The translations under genes and the position numbers were made by a program. The notes beneath the pieces are model-generated. The model had not been told where the DNA came from. It did no database searches and worked only from the letters and a program-made list of their open reading frames with translations. Source: Corynebacterium lemuris (GTDB lineage Bacteria; Actinomycetota; Actinomycetes; Mycobacteriales; Mycobacteriaceae). Taken from it: DNA of 64,000 nt. The stretch spans positions 248,001-312,000 of the forward strand of contig NZ_JANWTC010000003.1 of assembly GCF_024919295.1 (NCBI RefSeq), read 5' to 3'. Below are positions 45,480 to 57,232 of the stretch, piece after piece; the first letter of the stretch is position 1; each line of letters opens with the position of its first letter.

Positions 45480-46775
45480 TCACATGTTCACGAGGTACTC
45501 GTACTCCGGGGTGCCGGGGCGCAGGTGCTGGCAGTCGATGCGCGAGGCGGCCATGCGCTCCATCAACGGATCGAAGTTGCTGGCGCTGCCGAGCTCAAGG
45601 CCGACGAGTGCCGCACCGGTCTCCCGGTTGTTGCGCTTGAGGTACTCGAAGAGGGTGATGTCGTCGTCGGGGCCGAGGATGTCGTTGAGGAAGTGGCGCA
45701 GCTGGCCCGGCTCCTGGGGGAAGTTGACCAGGAAGTAGTGCTTGAGGCCGCGGTGGATCAGGGAACGCTCCATGATCTCGGCGTAGCGCAGGACATCGTT
45801 GTTGCCGCCGGAGATGATGCACACGACAACGGAGTCCTGCTGCAGGTTCATCTCCTTCATGCCGGTCACCGACAGGGCGCCGGCGGGTTCGGTGATGATG
45901 CCCTCGTTCTGGTACAGCTGCAGCATCTCGGTGCACACCGCACCCTCGGAGACGTCCATGACGTGGATGCGGCCCTGGTTACGCTCGGCGATGTAGTACG
46001 GCAGGTCACCGATGCGCTTGACGGCGGCGCCGTCAACAAAGGGGTCCACGGCCTCGAGGGTGACCGGCCCCCCGGCGCTCAGGGCGGCCTGGAGGGAGGC
46101 CGCACCGGCGGGCTCGACGCCGACGATCGCGGTGCGCGGGGCCATGTCGGCGAGGTAGCTGGTCACACCGGCGAGCAGGCCGCCGCCGCCGACGGGCACG
46201 AAGACGGTGTCCAGGGACTTACCGATGGCCGTCAGCTGGGTGAGCATCTCCGCGGCGACGGTGCCCTGGCCGATGACGGTGTCGCGGGCGTCGAAGGGTT
46301 CGATGATGGTGGCGCCGCGCTCGATGGCGTCGATACGCGCAGCCGCGGCGGCCTCGTCGAAGTTGTTGCCGGTGACCACGAGCTCGACCATGTCGCCGCC
46401 GTGGACGATGATGCGGTCACGCTTCTGCTTCGGGGTCTGGACGGGCACGAAGATCCGGCCGGGGATGCCCATGGTGCGGCAGGCGTAGGCCACACCCTGG
46501 GCGTGGTTGCCTGCCGACGCCGCGACGATGCCCGCCGCCCGCTGTTCATCGTTGAGGTTGGCGATGGCGTAGTAGGCGCCGCGGATCTTGTAGGAACGCA
46601 CATCCTGGAGGTCCTCGCGCTTGAGGTAGACCTCGACACCGGTATCCTCGGAGAGACGGGGGCAGTACTGCAGCGGGGTCGGTTCAATAATTGATGAGAT
46701 CCGGGCCTGAGCCAACTGAATATCCGAGGCGTGGACGGGCTCGAAGGTGGTTGCTGCAGTGGGGTTGTCGCTCAT
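45480..46775 (-). CDS. ilvA: Threonine deaminase (threonine ammonia-lyase)
   Basis: IlvA converts threonine to 2-oxobutyrate and ammonium, the entry to isoleucine synthesis. The 431-residue PLP enzyme has the cofactor lysine in DVRSYKIRGAYYAI, SAGNHAQGVAYA and the glycine loop VPVGGGGLLAGV. The C-terminal regulatory part is a single short ACT-like domain (about residues 345-425, with HYFLVNFPQEPGQLRHFL), as in C. glutamicum IlvA, which is inhibited by isoleucine. TACACT lies 8 bases before the ATG, pointing to a leaderless mRNA. Confidence 0.96.
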   Translation of the reverse strand: MSDNPTAATTFEPVHASDIQLAQARISSIIEPTPLQYCPRLSEDTGVEVYLKREDLQDVRSYKIRGAYYAIANLNDEQRAAGIVAASAGNHAQGVAYACRTMGIPGRIFVPVQTPKQKRDRIIVHGGDMVELVVTGNNFDEAAAAARIDAIERGATIIEPFDARDTVIGQGTVAAEMLTQLTAIGKSLDTVFVPVGGGGLLAGVTSYLADMAPRTAIVGVEPAGAASLQAALSAGGPVTLEAVDPFVDGAAVKRIGDLPYYIAERNQGRIHVMDVSEGAVCTEMLQLYQNEGIITEPAGALSVTGMKEMNLQQDSVVVCIISGGNNDVLRYAEIMERSLIHRGLKHYFLVNFPQEPGQLRHFLNDILGPDDDITLFEYLKRNNRETGAALVGLELGSASNFDPLMERMAASRIDCQHLRPGTPEYEYLVNM

Positions 46776-46783
46776 GTCGTCAC

Positions 46784-46789
46784 AGTGTA
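46784..46789 (-). promoter_or_regulatory. -10 box of ilvA (leaderless)
   Basis: Minus-strand TACACT is 8 bases before the ilvA ATG and no ribosome site is visible. Confidence 0.4.
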
Positions 46790-46824
46790 GTCCCCCGCCA
46801 TCCCTGTCCCCGCCCCGCCGTCCG

Positions 46825-46842
46825 GTTCATGGAAGGTTCACC
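46825..46842 (+). promoter_or_regulatory. PHO-box-like direct repeat
   Basis: GTTCATG-GAAG-GTTCACC is a pair of 7-base direct repeats with 11-base periodicity, the layout of PHO boxes bound by PhoB/PhoP-type regulators; the actinobacterial consensus unit is GTTCACC. It lies about 90 bases upstream of the secreted choice-of-anchor I protein. Match made by eye. Confidence 0.45.
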
Positions 46843-46931
46843 GGGACACCCCCGGGAGTTTGCCGGGCAGACATTTCATCACACCATTCTGAGCAGCGTT
46901 CTTCATCCACGTAACACTCAGGAGCCCTCCA

Positions 46932-48641
46932 GTGTCCTTCCGTCGTTCTGCCGTTGCCCTGTGCGCGGCCGTCGCCACCGGTCTGAGCATCGCCCCCGCC
47001 CAGGCCGCCATCGTCGCCGAGCCGATCGAATACTCCGCGCCGGGTGCCGGCCTGTCGCTCACACCGATCGGCGCCTACGATTCCGGTGTCTTCGACGAGT
47101 CCGCGGCCGAGATCGTCGCATACCACGCAGGTTCGCAGCGGGTGCTCACCATCAACGCACGGTCCGGCAACATCGACCTGCTCGACATCTCCGACCCCAC
47201 CAGGCCGGAGAAGGTCGGCGAGGTTTCCGCCGGTGCGGGCAACGGCATCAACTCCGTCGCCATCCGTGCGGACGGCCTGGCCGTGGCCAACGTCGAACCG
47301 GAGGACAAGACCGCGGAGGGCTCCATGCTCTTCTTCGACGCCACCACCGGTGAAGAGCTGGGCACGGTCATGCTGGGCAACAACGGCGAGCACGACGCCG
47401 CGCTGCCCGACATGGTGGGCATCTCCGCCGACGGGCGCTACGCATTCTCCGCCAACGAGGGCGAGCCGGCCGAGGACTACAGCTTCGACCCGGAAGGTTC
47501 GGTCTCCATCGTGGCTCTGCCGAAGAGCATCCAGGCCCCGGCGCAGTCGGATGTCCGCGTCGCCGACTTCCGCGCCTTCAACGCCCCCGGCGCCCTGCCG
47601 GAGGGCGTGCGCATCTTCGGCCAGGTCGGGAACTCCACCACCGTCGCGCAGAACCTCGAGCCGGAGTACATCACCGAGATCGACGGCAGGCTCTACACCA
47701 CTCTGCAGGAGAACAACGCCGTCGCGGTCGTGGACCTGGAGTCCGCGACCGTGGAAAAGCTCCTCCCCCTCGGACACCAGGACCACTCCGTCACCCCGCT
47801 CGACGCCTCCGACAAGGACGGCGGCATCAACATCCGCAACTGGCCGGTCAAGGGCATCCACCAGCCCGACGCCATCGGTGCGTACACCGCAGCCAACGGC
47901 CGCAACCACCTGGTCATGGCCAACGAGGGTGACGCCCGCGACTGGGAGGCCTACTCGGAGGAGGCGCGCCTGAAGAAGGTGCAGCTGTGCGAGGGCTACC
48001 AGGGCCTGACCGCAGGCGAGATCGAACACCTCCAGTCCGATGAGGGCGCCGGCCGCCTCAACGTGACCACCGCCGAGGGCCTGAGCGAGGACGGCAGCTG
48101 CCACACCCAGCTCTACTCCTACGGCTCGCGTTCCTTCTCCGTGATCGACACCGAGGGCAGGCTGGTCTTCAACTCCGGCGACGATTTCGAGCAGATCCTG
48201 GCGAAGGCCGTCCCGGAGTACTTCAACTCCAACCACTCGGAATCCAACTTCGAGGGTCGTTCCGACGACAAGGGCCCGGAGCCGGAGGGCCTGGCCCTCG
48301 GGGAGATCGACGGCCGCACCTACGCCTTCGTCGGCCTGGAGCGCATCGGCGGCATCATGGTCTACGACATCACCGACCCGGCCCACTCCAAGTTCGTCAC
48401 CTACGTGAACAACCGCGATTTCGCCATCTCCATGGAGGATTCCACCGACATCGACGCCGACCTGCCGCAGGCCGGCGACCTCGGCCCGGAGGGGCTGGCC
48501 TTCATTCCGGCCGCCGACTCCCCCAACCGGAAGAACCTGCTCGTCGTGGGTAACGAGGTCTCCGGCACCACCACGATCTTCCAGATCGACGGCCATGAGC
48601 TGCGGCCGGAGGGCTCCTCCTTCTCCTCCAGTCTGGGCTGA
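46932..48641 (+). CDS. Secreted choice-of-anchor I domain protein
   Basis: The 569-residue protein has a Sec signal peptide (about residues 1-26, cleavage after AQA) and a beta-propeller-like choice-of-anchor I domain: LSLTPIGAYDSGVFDESAAEIVAYH, GNGINSVAIR, DMVGISADGRYAFSANEGEP, KGPEPEGLALGEIDGRTYAFVGLERIGGIMVYDI and GPEGLAFIP. Relatives are often annotated as alkaline phosphatase-like, but I see no phosphatase catalytic motif, so the activity is open. GTG start with AGGAG seven bases upstream. The PHO-box-like repeat upstream suggests phosphate control. Confidence 0.8.
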   Translation: MSFRRSAVALCAAVATGLSIAPAQAAIVAEPIEYSAPGAGLSLTPIGAYDSGVFDESAAEIVAYHAGSQRVLTINARSGNIDLLDISDPTRPEKVGEVSAGAGNGINSVAIRADGLAVANVEPEDKTAEGSMLFFDATTGEELGTVMLGNNGEHDAALPDMVGISADGRYAFSANEGEPAEDYSFDPEGSVSIVALPKSIQAPAQSDVRVADFRAFNAPGALPEGVRIFGQVGNSTTVAQNLEPEYITEIDGRLYTTLQENNAVAVVDLESATVEKLLPLGHQDHSVTPLDASDKDGGINIRNWPVKGIHQPDAIGAYTAANGRNHLVMANEGDARDWEAYSEEARLKKVQLCEGYQGLTAGEIEHLQSDEGAGRLNVTTAEGLSEDGSCHTQLYSYGSRSFSVIDTEGRLVFNSGDDFEQILAKAVPEYFNSNHSESNFEGRSDDKGPEPEGLALGEIDGRTYAFVGLERIGGIMVYDITDPAHSKFVTYVNNRDFAISMEDSTDIDADLPQAGDLGPEGLAFIPAADSPNRKNLLVVGNEVSGTTTIFQIDGHELRPEGSSFSSSLG

Positions 48642-48713
48642 ACCCTCGCGGTGGCAGCCCGCGCCTGCTAAGTTCTACAACGATCTGATCTCATATCCCC
48701 TCAAGGAGTACCC

Positions 48714-49097
48714 GTGATTCGTCGTCGACTCTCTGTCGCCCTGGTTGCCGCAGTCGGCACCTCCCTGGCCCTGGTCACCCCGGTCCAGGCAGAGACCCCC
48801 GGGGGATCGGTGGAGACCATCCTCGCCCAGTCCTCCGGTTCCTCCACCTCCACCACGGATGATGACGAGGACGTCATCATCGACGACGATGCGGACGACG
48901 AGGACGACTACGAGATGCCGGAGTGGGCACAGTCGGCGGTCCTCGACGATGAGGGACTGCTGGTTGTGGAGGTCCTCCGCGCGATCATGGCCCTCGGTCT
49001 GGCCGTGACCCAGGGCGCGACCGTCGTCCTGCCCTTCATCCCGGGCGGTGAGGACATGCTCCGCGACTTCCTCATCTCCATCGGTATCCAGCCTTAA
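48714..49097 (+). CDS. Small secreted acidic protein
   Basis: The 127-residue protein has a signal peptide (about residues 1-26, ending VQA-ET), a Ser/Thr stretch, an intensely acidic segment (DDDEDVIIDDDADDEDDYE, about residues 45-63), and a hydrophobic C-terminal part (about 75-105) that could be a membrane or amphipathic helix. I do not recognise a family. GTG start with AAGGAG five bases upstream. It follows the choice-of-anchor I gene by 72 bases and ends at a bidirectional terminator. Confidence 0.7.
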   Translation: MIRRRLSVALVAAVGTSLALVTPVQAETPGGSVETILAQSSGSSTSTTDDDEDVIIDDDADDEDDYEMPEWAQSAVLDDEGLLVVEVLRAIMALGLAVTQGATVVLPFIPGGEDMLRDFLISIGIQP

Positions 49098-49108
49098 GGG
49101 AAGCATGT

Positions 49109-49144
49109 GGAAGGGCCCGCGGGGATCTCCCCGCGGGCCCTTCC
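49109..49144. terminator. Bidirectional hairpin terminator
   Basis: GGAAGGGCCCGCGGGGA (49109-49125) pairs perfectly with 49128-49144, leaving two unpaired bases. It lies between convergent genes (the small acidic protein and core MetE). T-runs are short, but the 17-bp GC-rich stem is strong. Confidence 0.75.
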
Positions 49145-49163
49145 GCCATGTCCTCAGCAGGAA

Positions 49164-50369
49164 CTAGAAGAGTTCCCTGGTGGCGATGCGTGCGCCCTCG
49201 ACGAGGGACTCCAGCTTCGCCCAGGCGATCTGGTGGTGCAGACGGCCGCCCAGGCCGCAGTCGGTGGCGGCGACGACGTTCTCCGGGCCGACGACCTCGG
49301 CGAACTGGATGATGCGGTCGGCGACCAGGCGCGGGTGCTCCACGGCGTTGGTGTTGTGAGAGATGACACCCGGGTAGATCAGGGAACCCTCGGGCAGTTT
49401 GTGGTCCTGCCAGACGCGCCACTCGTGGGCGTGGCGCGGGGAGGCACCCTCGAAGGAGAAGCCGCCGACCTCGGCGCGCAGGATCTCCTCGATGATGTCG
49501 CCGAAGGGCACGTCGGTGACGTGCGGGCCGTGCCAGGATCCCCAGCAGATGTGCAGACGGGTCTGTTCCTTCGGCAGGCCCTTGAGGGAGTGGTTGATGG
49601 CGTCGACGCGGGTGCGCAGCCAGTCACGGTAGTCCGCCAGCGAAGGCTCCGGGTTGATCTGGTCCCAGGACTCGGCCAGGTCCGGGGCGTCGAGTTGGAC
49701 GGTGAAACCGGCGTCGGTGATGGCCTTGTACTCCTGGGCCATGGCGTCGGCGCAGGCCCACACGACCTCGTCGTCCGTGGCGTAGTGCTCGTTCTTCAGG
49801 CGGGCGGCGGAACCCGGGGACAGGGCGGCGACGAAGCCGTCCCTGGCGCCGACGGCGTCCATGGCGCCGCGCATGAGTTTGACGTCAGCCTCGACCTCAT
49901 CCTGGCCGATGTAGGTGATCGGGCCGGTGAACTTCGGGTTGCCCACCTTGGCGCGGCCGGTGAAGATACCGGACTCCGGGTCTTCGTAGGCCTCGTTGAA
50001 CAGCTGGCGGTCGCGGCGGTCAGCGAAGGAGGTCAGCTGGATGTTGCCCGGGGTGGAACGCACGACGTCCTGGCTGGCCCAGCGGTCCTCGTCGGTCATC
50101 GTCAGGCCGCCGAGGCGGGAGAAGGAGTAGTTCCACCAGGCGCCGTAGTCGATGGCACCGGAGGTGATGTGGCCGTACTCGCCCTCGTTGATGATGTCGA
50201 TGCCCATGTCCACCTGACGCTTGACCACGTCGTTGACGGCGGTCTGCAGGATCCCGAAGAACTGCTCATCGGGGAGCTCGCCGGCGGCGCGCTGCCTGTT
50301 CGCCTCCAGCAGTTCCGGGGTACGCGGGAGGGAACCCACGTGGGTGGTACGGATCTTGTTCACTGACAT
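49164..50369 (-). CDS. Core MetE: cobalamin-independent methionine synthase family protein
   Basis: The 401-residue protein corresponds to the C-terminal catalytic half of MetE and lacks the N-terminal domain of the ~750-residue enzyme. Zinc ligands are visible: LHICWGSW (His and Cys, near residue 275), the Glu in FSFEGASPRHAHEW and the Cys in AATDCGLGGRL near the end; HVGSLPRTP starts the protein. Core MetE enzymes use methyl donors other than polyglutamyl methyl-THF in some organisms, so the donor is unknown. A TAGAC-N6-GTCTA site lies just upstream. It may act in methionine synthesis or methyl-group salvage. Confidence 0.85.
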   Translation of the reverse strand: MSVNKIRTTHVGSLPRTPELLEANRQRAAGELPDEQFFGILQTAVNDVVKRQVDMGIDIINEGEYGHITSGAIDYGAWWNYSFSRLGGLTMTDEDRWASQDVVRSTPGNIQLTSFADRRDRQLFNEAYEDPESGIFTGRAKVGNPKFTGPITYIGQDEVEADVKLMRGAMDAVGARDGFVAALSPGSAARLKNEHYATDDEVVWACADAMAQEYKAITDAGFTVQLDAPDLAESWDQINPEPSLADYRDWLRTRVDAINHSLKGLPKEQTRLHICWGSWHGPHVTDVPFGDIIEEILRAEVGGFSFEGASPRHAHEWRVWQDHKLPEGSLIYPGVISHNTNAVEHPRLVADRIIQFAEVVGPENVVAATDCGLGGRLHHQIAWAKLESLVEGARIATRELF

Positions 50370-50387
50370 TCAGACTCCAATACGAAA

Positions 50388-50405
50388 ATAGACTGTGCGG
50401 TCTAT
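50388..50405 (-). promoter_or_regulatory. McbR-type operator upstream of core MetE
   Basis: ATAGAC-N6-GTCTAT is a perfect inverted repeat containing TAGAC-N6-GTCTA, the recognition pattern of McbR, the TetR-type repressor of methionine and sulfur genes in C. glutamicum. It lies 19-36 bases before the start codon, where binding would block transcription. Confidence 0.75.
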
Positions 50406-50473
50406 GGTAACCGATGTTCCGCAGTCTTCCCGATCCGGCTCACGTTTTTATGCAGGGGTGCCGCTTCCGCATA

Positions 50474-54040
<3,567 letters not shown>

Positions 54041-54047
54041 GGGAGTG

Positions 54048-54053
54048 AGTCTA
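54048..54053 (-). promoter_or_regulatory. -10 box of dnaE (leaderless)
   Basis: Minus-strand TAGACT is 7 bases before the dnaE ATG. TTGACG nearby is only 7 bases further up and is too close to act as the -35. Confidence 0.45.
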
Positions 54054-54160
54054 GCCAGTCCGTCAACGCAGGTAAATTACACCAGTGTTGCGGTGCTGAG
54101 CAGGGGTTTTGATGGTGGTGTGGGTCACTGGACACCTCCGGTCCTCTTCGGCGTGAGATT

Positions 54161-54259
54161 TTCAGGTGAGCTTTTCAGGGCCCTGAAAACCTCACGTCAC
54201 ACCTTTGGCTGAACAGGGACTTTCAGGGGCTGACCAGAAATTCAGGGCAGTTATTCAGG
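54161..54259. repeat. Cluster of TTCAGG repeats in the dnaE-rarD gap
   Basis: The 307-base gap 54041-54347 contains no ORF I can support. TTCAGG occurs at 54161, 54174, 54222, 54241 and 54254, with one inverted copy (CCTGAA) at 54182. Two of the steps are exactly 13 bases. The rest of the gap shows only the dnaE and rarD -10 boxes. Function unknown; a cluster of protein-binding sites is possible. Confidence 0.6.
54166..54195. repeat. 30-bp palindrome upstream of dnaE and rarD
   Basis: GTGAG-c-TTTTCAGGG / CCCTGAAAA-c-CTCAC is an uninterrupted inverted repeat with only the C/C pair mismatched; its central 18 bases are a perfect palindrome. It lies within the TTCAGG cluster. It could be an operator, a cruciform-forming site or an RNA stem. 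Confidence 0.75.
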
Positions 54260-54333
54260 CGGGCCCCGAACCGGCTGGCCCCGTCATGCTCCCAGGCCCC
54301 CTCACCCGCCCTTTCTTTGATCACACCAGCGGG

Positions 54334-54339
54334 TACCAT
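54334..54339 (+). promoter_or_regulatory. -10 box of rarD (leaderless)
   Basis: TACCAT is 8 bases before the ATG at 54348, with no ribosome site. Confidence 0.4.
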
Positions 54340-54347
54340 GACCTGCC

Positions 54348-55259
54348 ATGGTCTATGGATTGCTCGCCTATCTGCTGTGGGGTCTGTTCCCGGCGTTCTT
54401 CCCGCTGCTGCTGCCCGCGGGTCCGGTGGAGATCCTCGCGCACCGGGTGGTGTGGACCGCGGTGATCATGTCGGTGGTCCTCACGTTCATGGGCAGTTGG
54501 AAAGAGCTGCGGCAGGCCTCGGGGCGCACCTGGCTCCAGCTGATCGCCGCCGGGGTGCTCATCTCCTCGAACTGGGGCATCTACATCCTGGCGGTGAACA
54601 CCAACCATGTCGCCGACGCCGCCCTGGGTTATTTCATCAACCCGCTGCTGTCGGTGGTGCTGGCGGTGGTCTTCCTCCGGGAGCGGCTCAACCGGCTGCA
54701 GCTGGTGTCGGTGTCCATCGCGGCGGTGGGTGTCATCCAGCTGACCTTCCTGTCGGGTCAGGCACCCGTGATGGCGCTGGCCATGGCGATCACCTTCGGG
54801 CTCTACGGCCTGGTGAAGAAGCAGGTGCAGGTCTCGCCCACCGCCTCGCTGACGGCGGAGACCCTGGTCATCGCGCCGCTGGGGCTGGTCTTCATCGTGT
54901 GGTTGGAGTCCACCGGCCAGGGCACCTTCTTCAGCGAGGGCCCGCTGCACAGCACGCTGCTGGTGGTCTCGGGGCTCATCACCATGATCCCGCTGCTGCT
55001 CTTCGGCATGGCAGCGAAGCGGCTGCCACTGTCGACGATCGGAATGATCCAGTACATGACCCCGACGATGCAGATGCTGTGGGCGCTGTTCGTCACCCAG
55101 GAGTACCTCTCCCCTGCCCGCTGGGCGGGTTTCATCATCATCTGGGTGGCGGTGGCGGTCTACCTCTTCGACCTCACTCGCCGGGCGCGCCGGGCGCGGA
55201 AACGGGACGAACCCCGAACCGCCCCCACGCGGCATCCGGTGGAAGTACCTCAGCAGTGA
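54348..55259 (+). CDS. rarD: RarD/EamA-family transporter
   Basis: The 303-residue protein has ten predicted membrane helices in two EamA repeats, with RarD-type features: YGLLAYLLWGLFPAFFPLL at the start, EILAHRVVWTAV, SSNWGIYILAVNTNHVADAALGYFINPLLSV and later IGMIQYMTPTMQML. The substrate is unknown. Its 3' end overlaps the convergent unknown gene by 86 bases, in the region encoding an Arg-rich cytoplasmic tail. Confidence 0.9.
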   Translation: MVYGLLAYLLWGLFPAFFPLLLPAGPVEILAHRVVWTAVIMSVVLTFMGSWKELRQASGRTWLQLIAAGVLISSNWGIYILAVNTNHVADAALGYFINPLLSVVLAVVFLRERLNRLQLVSVSIAAVGVIQLTFLSGQAPVMALAMAITFGLYGLVKKQVQVSPTASLTAETLVIAPLGLVFIVWLESTGQGTFFSEGPLHSTLLVVSGLITMIPLLLFGMAAKRLPLSTIGMIQYMTPTMQMLWALFVTQEYLSPARWAGFIIIWVAVAVYLFDLTRRARRARKRDEPRTAPTRHPVEVPQQ

Positions 55260-55752
55260 TGATCGCGGGGTCCGCGGCGACCTCGCGCAGGGCGGTGCCG
55301 GTGTCGTAGGCGACGACGGCGTCGATACCCTCCGGGACCGGCACGTTCCCCACCCCCGAGAGGCTGTGGGCGATGCGGTCGAGCTGGCGCTGGAAGACAT
55401 CCTCCCGGGTTTCGCCGGCGATGGGTTCGGGCAGGTCGAAGGGGGAGGCCAGGGCGATGATCATCGCGTTGACCCGGCCCAGCGGCTCCAGCACGTCCGC
55501 TGCTTCGGCGGGTGCCAGGGGCTGAGTGAAGGTGAGCAGCGCGAAGGCGGGCTGGTCGGCGGGGGCGTCGGCAAGCGAGGCCTCCGCGCGGGCAGTGTAG
55601 TCCCGGAAGGACTCGCCGGAATCCATGCCGAGCATGTCCCCCTGCGGGGCGAGGGGTTTGTGGGTGGCGTCGTCGAAGAAGGCGAAGACGAGCACCCCGG
55701 CCAGGGCGACCACGGCGAAGATCGCCAGGATGCGCTGGGCCATACCGCTCAC
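55174..55752 (-). CDS. Membrane-anchored protein of unknown function
   Basis: I do not recognise this 192-residue protein. It has one N-terminal membrane helix (about residues 6-24, [19 protein letters not shown]) and an extracytoplasmic domain of about 165 residues with [29 protein letters not shown] and [21 protein letters not shown]. The GTG at 55752 overlaps the rluD stop by four bases; an ATG three codons later is also possible. It is the last gene of the lspA-rluD unit and overlaps rarD by 86 bases. Confidence 0.7.
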   Translation of the reverse strand: MSGMAQRILAIFAVVALAGVLVFAFFDDATHKPLAPQGDMLGMDSGESFRDYTARAEASLADAPADQPAFALLTFTQPLAPAEAADVLEPLGRVNAMIIALASPFDLPEPIAGETREDVFQRQLDRIAHSLSGVGNVPVPEGIDAVVAYDTGTALREVAADPAIITAEVLPPDAAWGRFGVRPVSAPGAPGE

Positions 55753-56675
55753 TGGCGGATCACCTCGAGCGCATGGGCCAGGTCGTCCGGGTAGGGCGCC
55801 TCGATCTCCATGTACGCGCCGGTGCGGGGGTGGTGGAAACCGATGCGCACGGCGTGCAGCCACTGGCGGATCAGGCCGAGACGCTCGGCCAGGTTCGGGT
55901 CGGAACCGTACATGGGGTCACCGACGCAGGGATGCCCGATGGCGGACATGTGCACGCGGATCTGGTGGGTGCGTCCGGTCTCCAGGTCGATCTCCAGGAG
56001 GGTGGCCTCCCGGAAAGCCTCGATCGTCTCGTAGTGGGTGACGGCAGCCTTGCCGTCGGTGGTCACCGCGAAGCGCCAGCCGGCGGAGGGGTGGCGGCCG
56101 ATGGGGGCGTCGATGGTGCCGGTGAACGGATCCGGGTGCCCCTGGACCAGCGCGTGGTAGACCTTCTTCACCGTGCGGTCGCGGAAGGCGTTCTTCAGGA
56201 CCGTGTAGGCGCGTTCGGAAGCGGCGACGACCATGACGCCGGAGGTGCCCACGTCGAGGCGCTGGACGATGCCCTTGCGCTCCGGAGGGCCGGAGGTGGA
56301 GATGCGGAAACCAGCCGCGGCCAGACCACCGACGACGGTGGGCCCCTCCCAGCCGACGGTCGGGTGTGCTGCGACACCGACCGGCTTGTGCACGGCGATG
56401 ATGTCGGCGTCGGAGTAGAGGATGTCCATGCCCTCCACGAGTTCCGCCCGCGGGGTCAGCGGCTGCTCCGGGGCGGGCAGGGTGACCTCCAGCCAGGTGC
56501 CCTCGGTGAGGCGGTCGGATTTGCCGACCTCGCGGCCGTCGACAAGCACGTCGCCCTCGGCGGCGAGCTCGGCGGCGATGGTGCGGGAGATGCCGAGGAG
56601 CCGGGACAGGGCGGCGTCGACACGCATGCCGGCCAGTCCCTCGGGGACGGGGAGATTACGCATTTCGCGGCCCAT
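55749..56675 (-). CDS. rluD: RluA/RluD-family pseudouridine synthase
   Basis: Converts uridines to pseudouridine in 23S rRNA; the exact site is inferred from family. The 308-residue protein has an N-terminal S4 domain (about residues 16-75) and the catalytic domain with [16 protein letters not shown] (catalytic Asp near residue 145), [13 protein letters not shown] and [18 protein letters not shown]. The ATG at 56675 overlaps the lspA stop by one base. The lspA-rluD pairing is widespread in bacteria. Confidence 0.95.
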   Translation of the reverse strand: MGREMRNLPVPEGLAGMRVDAALSRLLGISRTIAAELAAEGDVLVDGREVGKSDRLTEGTWLEVTLPAPEQPLTPRAELVEGMDILYSDADIIAVHKPVGVAAHPTVGWEGPTVVGGLAAAGFRISTSGPPERKGIVQRLDVGTSGVMVVAASERAYTVLKNAFRDRTVKKVYHALVQGHPDPFTGTIDAPIGRHPSAGWRFAVTTDGKAAVTHYETIEAFREATLLEIDLETGRTHQIRVHMSAIGHPCVGDPMYGSDPNLAERLGLIRQWLHAVRIGFHHPRTGAYMEIEAPYPDDLAHALEVIRQ

Positions 56676-57187
56676 CAGGCATCCACCTTTCTGCGCTCGT
56701 CGACGAACATGGCGATGACGAACACCACGACGCCGACAGTGATGGCGGAATCCGCGATGTTGAAGACCGCGAAACCGCCGACGGAGATGAAGTCGACCAC
56801 GTGGCCGAACCAGAAACCCGGCTCCCGGAACAACCGGTCGATGAGGTTGCCCAGGGCACCGCCCGCGATCAGCGCCAGGCCGAGGGCCTGCCAGCGGTCG
56901 CGGATGCGGGGGGCCGCGATGGCCACACCGATGACGAAGGCCAGCTGGATGGTGGTGAACAACCAGGTGGAGTTCTCCCCCATGGAGAAGGCAGCACCCG
57001 GGTTGAACAGCAGGAGGAAGCGCAGCCAGTCCCCGATGACGGGCACCGGCACCCCCGGTTCCAGCCAGGCCAGCATGGTCGCCTTCGTGGCCTGGTCGAT
57101 GGCCGCCACCACGAGGATGATCACCGCCATGAAGGTGATGTGTCTTTCGGATGGTCTCGGCGTTGTCGTGCTCACGGCCACCATCAT
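56675..57187 (-). CDS. lspA: Lipoprotein signal peptidase (signal peptidase II)
   Basis: LspA cleaves the signal peptide of diacylglyceryl-modified prelipoproteins. The 170-residue protein has four membrane helices and both catalytic aspartates, in [16 protein letters not shown] and [14 protein letters not shown]. The N-terminus could begin at either of two adjacent ATGs (57187 or 57184) or at a GTG further in; none has a clear ribosome site. With lgt at 14844 it matures the lipoproteins encoded in this window. Confidence 0.95.
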   Translation of the reverse strand: MMVAVSTTTPRPSERHITFMAVIILVVAAIDQATKATMLAWLEPGVPVPVIGDWLRFLLLFNPGAAFSMGENSTWLFTTIQLAFVIGVAIAAPRIRDRWQALGLALIAGGALGNLIDRLFREPGFWFGHVVDFISVGGFAVFNIADSAITVGVVVFVIAMFVDERRKVDA

Positions 57188-57219
57188 TCCCCACGCAGCC
57201 TGTCAAGGTCCACCTCAGG

Positions 57220-57225
57220 TAGCGT
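57220..57225 (+). promoter_or_regulatory. -10 box of the DUF6263-like lipoprotein gene
   Basis: TAGCGT lies 7 bases before the GTG at 57233, the leaderless arrangement common here. Confidence 0.35.
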
Positions 57226-57232
57226 TGATGAG

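Noticed and set aside
54041..54347. tRNA or CRISPR array in the dnaE-rarD gap
   Set aside because: No cloverleaf, CCA end or regularly spaced long repeats; TTCAGG copies are too short and irregular for CRISPR.
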